Source: an uncultured Oscillospiraceae bacterium
GTDB taxonomy: Bacteria > Bacillota > Clostridia > Oscillospirales > Ruminococcaceae
Length of the DNA: 8,457 nt
Assembly (NCBI GenBank): GCA_910578965.1
Contig: CAJTSP010000117.1
Location: 1 to 8,457, forward strand
Direction: 5' to 3'
Every line of letters begins with the position of its first letter. Position 1 is the first letter of the stretch. Position numbers and translations under genes: made by a program. The notes under the pieces are model-generated. The model worked only from the letters and a program-made list of their open reading frames with translations, was not told the DNA's origin and did no database searches. This document shows positions 7,159 to 8,457 of this stretch, piece by piece.

Positions 7159-7177
7159 GTTGTGTCCCTGCACGAGG

Positions 7178-7258
7178 GATGCGCGATGCCGCCGGCCTGC
7201 CGACTCCCCCAAAAAAGGATACGCCCTCTGCCGGCCTGCCGGGCGGCAGGATGCGCGC
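7178..7258 (-). repeat. Repeat-rich leader of the topoisomerase operon
   Basis: Within the roughly 120-nt leader, the 12-base word GCCGGCCTGCCG occurs exactly twice (7191-7202 and 7230-7241). The pair is flanked by two copies of GGATGCGCG (7178-7186 and 7249-7257). Next to the second 12-mer, plus 7235-7250 reads CCTGCCGGGCGGCAGG, a perfect hairpin in the RNA. A run of six T on the minus strand (7211-7216) follows, about 20 bases past the hairpin. The arrangement could be an attenuator or a protein-binding site, but no known riboswitch was recognised. Confidence 0.5.
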
Positions 7259-7273
7259 ACGGCAAGCTTTTCT

Positions 7274-7303
7274 ATTAAATCATGCCTTTGCGCAAAATGT
7301 CAA
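7274..7303 (-). promoter_or_regulatory. Strong sigma-A promoter of the topoisomerase operon
   Basis: On the minus strand a consensus -35, TTGACA (plus 7298-7303), is followed 18 bp later by TTTAAT (plus 7274-7279), which matches five of six -10 positions. The bases TGA directly before it add an extended -10 element. Transcription would start near 7267, giving a leader of about 120 nt before the subunit B gene. The AT-rich setting contrasts with the flanking GC-rich DNA. Confidence 0.8.
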
Positions 7304-7327
7304 GTTTTTCTGCTTGTGGGCAGCGCC

Positions 7328-7351
7328 CCAGCCGCGGGGACAAGCGGCTGG
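7328..7351. other. GC-rich hairpin upstream of the topoisomerase promoter
   Basis: CCAGCCGC at 7328-7335 pairs with GCGGCTGG at 7344-7351 (8 bp) around an 8-base loop. It sits about 25 bp upstream of the -35 element of the topoisomerase promoter and is the third in a cluster of stem-loops between the two transcription units. No T-run follows it on either strand. Confidence 0.45.
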
Positions 7352-7356
7352 CCCCG

Positions 7357-7380
7357 CCCGGGGCATTCCCGGGTTTTTTT
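7357..7380 (+). terminator. Plus-oriented terminator-like hairpin
   Basis: CCCGGG at 7357-7362 and CCCGGG at 7368-7373 form a 6-bp stem around a GCATT loop, followed directly by seven T on the plus strand. This is a good intrinsic-terminator shape for plus-strand RNA, yet no plus-strand gene is seen upstream. It could stop antisense transcription before it enters the zinc-ribbon gene. Confidence 0.5.
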
Positions 7381-7390
7381 GGCGCGCAAA

Positions 7391-7416
7391 GCCCCCGGGG
7401 AGGGCTCCCCGGGGGC
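7391..7416 (-). terminator. Strong hairpin after the zinc-ribbon gene
   Basis: GCCCCCGGGGA (7391-7401) and TCCCCGGGGGC (7406-7416) form a perfect 11-bp, almost wholly GC stem with a 4-base loop. It begins 14 bases after the stop codon of the zinc-ribbon gene. Only three T follow on the minus strand, so termination may be helped by the very stable stem or by other factors. Confidence 0.65.
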
Positions 7417-7430
7417 CGGTATGGCTGTGG

Positions 7431-8390
7431 TTACAGCACAAATTGGTAGAGCAAAAAGCCGATTGCCACCACCAGCGCACAAAGCCCCGCCGTAATGGGC
7501 GGCGCCCAGCGGATGATCTTTTCGGCCGTCTCGTCCGCTTCGTCCGAGCAGTCCTCCTCCGGGCGGTCAAGCTCAAACTGGGAGGTGGATTGGCCGGCCC
7601 GGCCGCTGTAGGGCCGGGCATTGCCCTCCTCGTCCCATTCTTCCTGCCGGGCCGGCTCGGCGGTGCGGCTGCGGTAGCTTTGGGCAAATTTTTGCTGCTC
7701 GGTAAGCTTCGGCATCATCCGGGTAGGCTCCTCGGGGCGCATGCCGCTCACCACACGGGTGGGCTCGTCCGGCTCGGCAGCCGGCTCGCGGCCCTGCTGC
7801 AGCAGGGTGGACAGAGAGTTTTGCAGAAGGATGCGGTCGCACCCGCACTCGCTGCAATAAACGCTGTCCTCCTCCTTTGGATGGAATGCGCCGCAGGCGC
7901 AATACCAGCCGCCCTCTACTACCTGGGGCACAATCGAAAGCCCCTCCTTGCCTACCCTCTGGCAGAGCGACGCTGCCAGAGGCGCGGGCAGGGCCTTGGG
8001 CGCAGGCAGCCGGACCCGCTTGTACCCGCCCAACTGCAGGGCGCTGCCATCGGTGAGAAAGGCCTGCTCCAGGTCCACCTCCACGCTGCCCACCGCGCTG
8101 TCGCTTACATACACCGCGTCGTCCGCCCCAAACAAGTCGCCCTGGGCGGCGGCAATGCCCTCGTAATAGTATTCGTCCTCGCACAGCAGGGCGCCGGCCG
8201 GGCTTTTGCACTTAAAGCGCACCACCAGGCCCGAAACAGGCTGGGGCGCTACATTTTTGAAGGTAAGGCAGACCGCTACCTCGCCGGTAACATCCCCCTT
8301 GAGCAGCTCCACCCGCACAAACTGGATGGGGCTGCCCTTGGTGTAATAGTTGGCCCGGGACTGGGCCAGCAGTTCAAAGTTCTGTTCCAT
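7431..8390 (-). CDS. Zinc-ribbon protein with C-terminal membrane anchor
   Basis: This is a 319-residue protein of unassigned function (numbering from the chosen ATG). Residues about 15-135 look like a beta-sandwich domain; strands such as FVRVELLKGDVTGEVAVCLT resemble a domain type I recall from uncharacterised clostridial proteins. A zinc ribbon follows with C164-x-C166 and C179-x2-C182, the last followed by G-C184. A low-complexity, charged linker (about 200-290) contains two DEPTRVV/EEPTRMM motifs. The C-terminus is one hydrophobic segment (about 297-319), so the protein is probably tail-anchored with the bulk in the cytoplasm. No signal peptide is visible. The ATG start has GAGG 12 bases upstream, a slightly long spacing. 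An in-frame GTG at 8435 would add 15 basic residues but has no ribosome binding site, and the frame stays open to the window edge. Its neighbours do not indicate a function. Confidence 0.8.
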   Translation of the reverse strand: MEQNFELLAQSRANYYTKGSPIQFVRVELLKGDVTGEVAVCLTFKNVAPQPVSGLVVRFKCKSPAGALLCEDEYYYEGIAAAQGDLFGADDAVYVSDSAVGSVEVDLEQAFLTDGSALQLGGYKRVRLPAPKALPAPLAASLCQRVGKEGLSIVPQVVEGGWYCACGAFHPKEEDSVYCSECGCDRILLQNSLSTLLQQGREPAAEPDEPTRVVSGMRPEEPTRMMPKLTEQQKFAQSYRSRTAEPARQEEWDEEGNARPYSGRAGQSTSQFELDRPEEDCSDEADETAEKIIRWAPPITAGLCALVVAIGFLLYQFVL

Positions 8391-8457
8391 CGGTTCCGGT
8401 TTCCTCTTGTTTTTCGCCGCCCGGCGTCGGCTCACCGGCGGGCGGCGGGGGTGGAAT
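8374..8457 (-). CDS. Possible 3' end of an upstream gene
   Basis: A second minus-strand frame enters from the right edge and encodes 27 residues before TGA at 8374-8376. They run from IPPPPPAGEPTPGG to a Glu/Thr-rich end. This Pro/Gly/acidic composition is typical of a disordered C-terminal tail. The stop lies inside the zinc-ribbon gene, overlapping its ATG by 17 bases, which would suggest translational coupling. With so little sequence, in GC-rich DNA that favours Pro and Gly in any frame, this is only a tentative partial gene. Confidence 0.35.
   Translation of the reverse strand: MPPPPPAGEPTPGGEKQEETGTDGTEL

Noticed and set aside
7178..7258. The leader repeats as a CRISPR or riboswitch
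   Set aside because: There are only two copies, with no regular spacers and no cas genes. The sequence does not match the core of any riboswitch I know, so it is listed only as a repeat-rich leader.
7146..7265. A 40-residue N-terminal extension of the B subunit
   Set aside because: The frame is open, but it begins at about the predicted transcription start and runs through the leader repeats. The MAKKQ start has a proper GGAGG site, and family alignment begins after it.
7280..7687. Small open frames in the gap before the topoisomerase operon
   Set aside because: They run through hairpins, the promoter and the end of the zinc-ribbon gene, have Arg/Pro/Ala-rich products and show no supporting start signals.

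Overview
The window looks like ordinary housekeeping chromosome from a GC-rich Clostridia bacterium. The best guess is the Oscillospirales/Ruminococcaceae neighbourhood (Faecalibacterium- or Subdoligranulum-like). That placement is an inference from three things: strong GGAGG-type ribosome binding sites, a secG-rnr pair of Firmicutes type, and a divergent type IIA topoisomerase pair together with a zinc-ribbon/C-terminal-anchor protein of a kind common in Clostridia. All supportable genes lie on the minus strand, so the transcriptional order runs from high to low coordinates. The long plus-strand frames are antisense shadows caused by the GC-rich codon use.

Layout in transcriptional order. 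At 8457-8374 is a possible 3' tail of an upstream gene, rich in Pro, Gly and Glu, whose stop overlaps the next start. At 8390-7431 is a zinc-ribbon protein of unassigned function with a C-terminal membrane anchor. At 7430-7146 is a structured intergenic region holding a strong hairpin after the zinc-ribbon gene, a plus-oriented terminator-like hairpin, a near-consensus promoter (TTGACA, 18 bp, TGA-TTTAAT) and a repeat-rich leader of about 120 nt. At 7145-5157 and 5060-2811 are the B (GyrB/ParE-like) and A (GyrA/ParC-like) subunits of a divergent type IIA topoisomerase, apparently one operon. At 2810-2699 are a probable terminator and an extended -10 promoter. At 2698-2450 is secG (protein export), followed by a clear intrinsic terminator. 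At 2271-169 is rnr (RNase R exoribonuclease). At 168-1 is a non-coding stretch whose AT-rich core is flanked by GC-rich repeat words.

The two topoisomerase subunits should assemble into an A2B2 enzyme that passes one DNA duplex through another. Both keep their catalytic residues but depart from the classic motifs at several normally invariant positions, and subunit A has no visible GyrA box, so a topoisomerase IV-like or specialised role is more likely than gyrase. SecG serves the SecYEG translocon and RNase R serves RNA turnover. I see no mobile element, CRISPR array, tRNA, rRNA or defence system. The points most worth a second look are the divergent topoisomerase motifs, the repeat-rich topoisomerase leader, and the nested repeat structure downstream of rnr.
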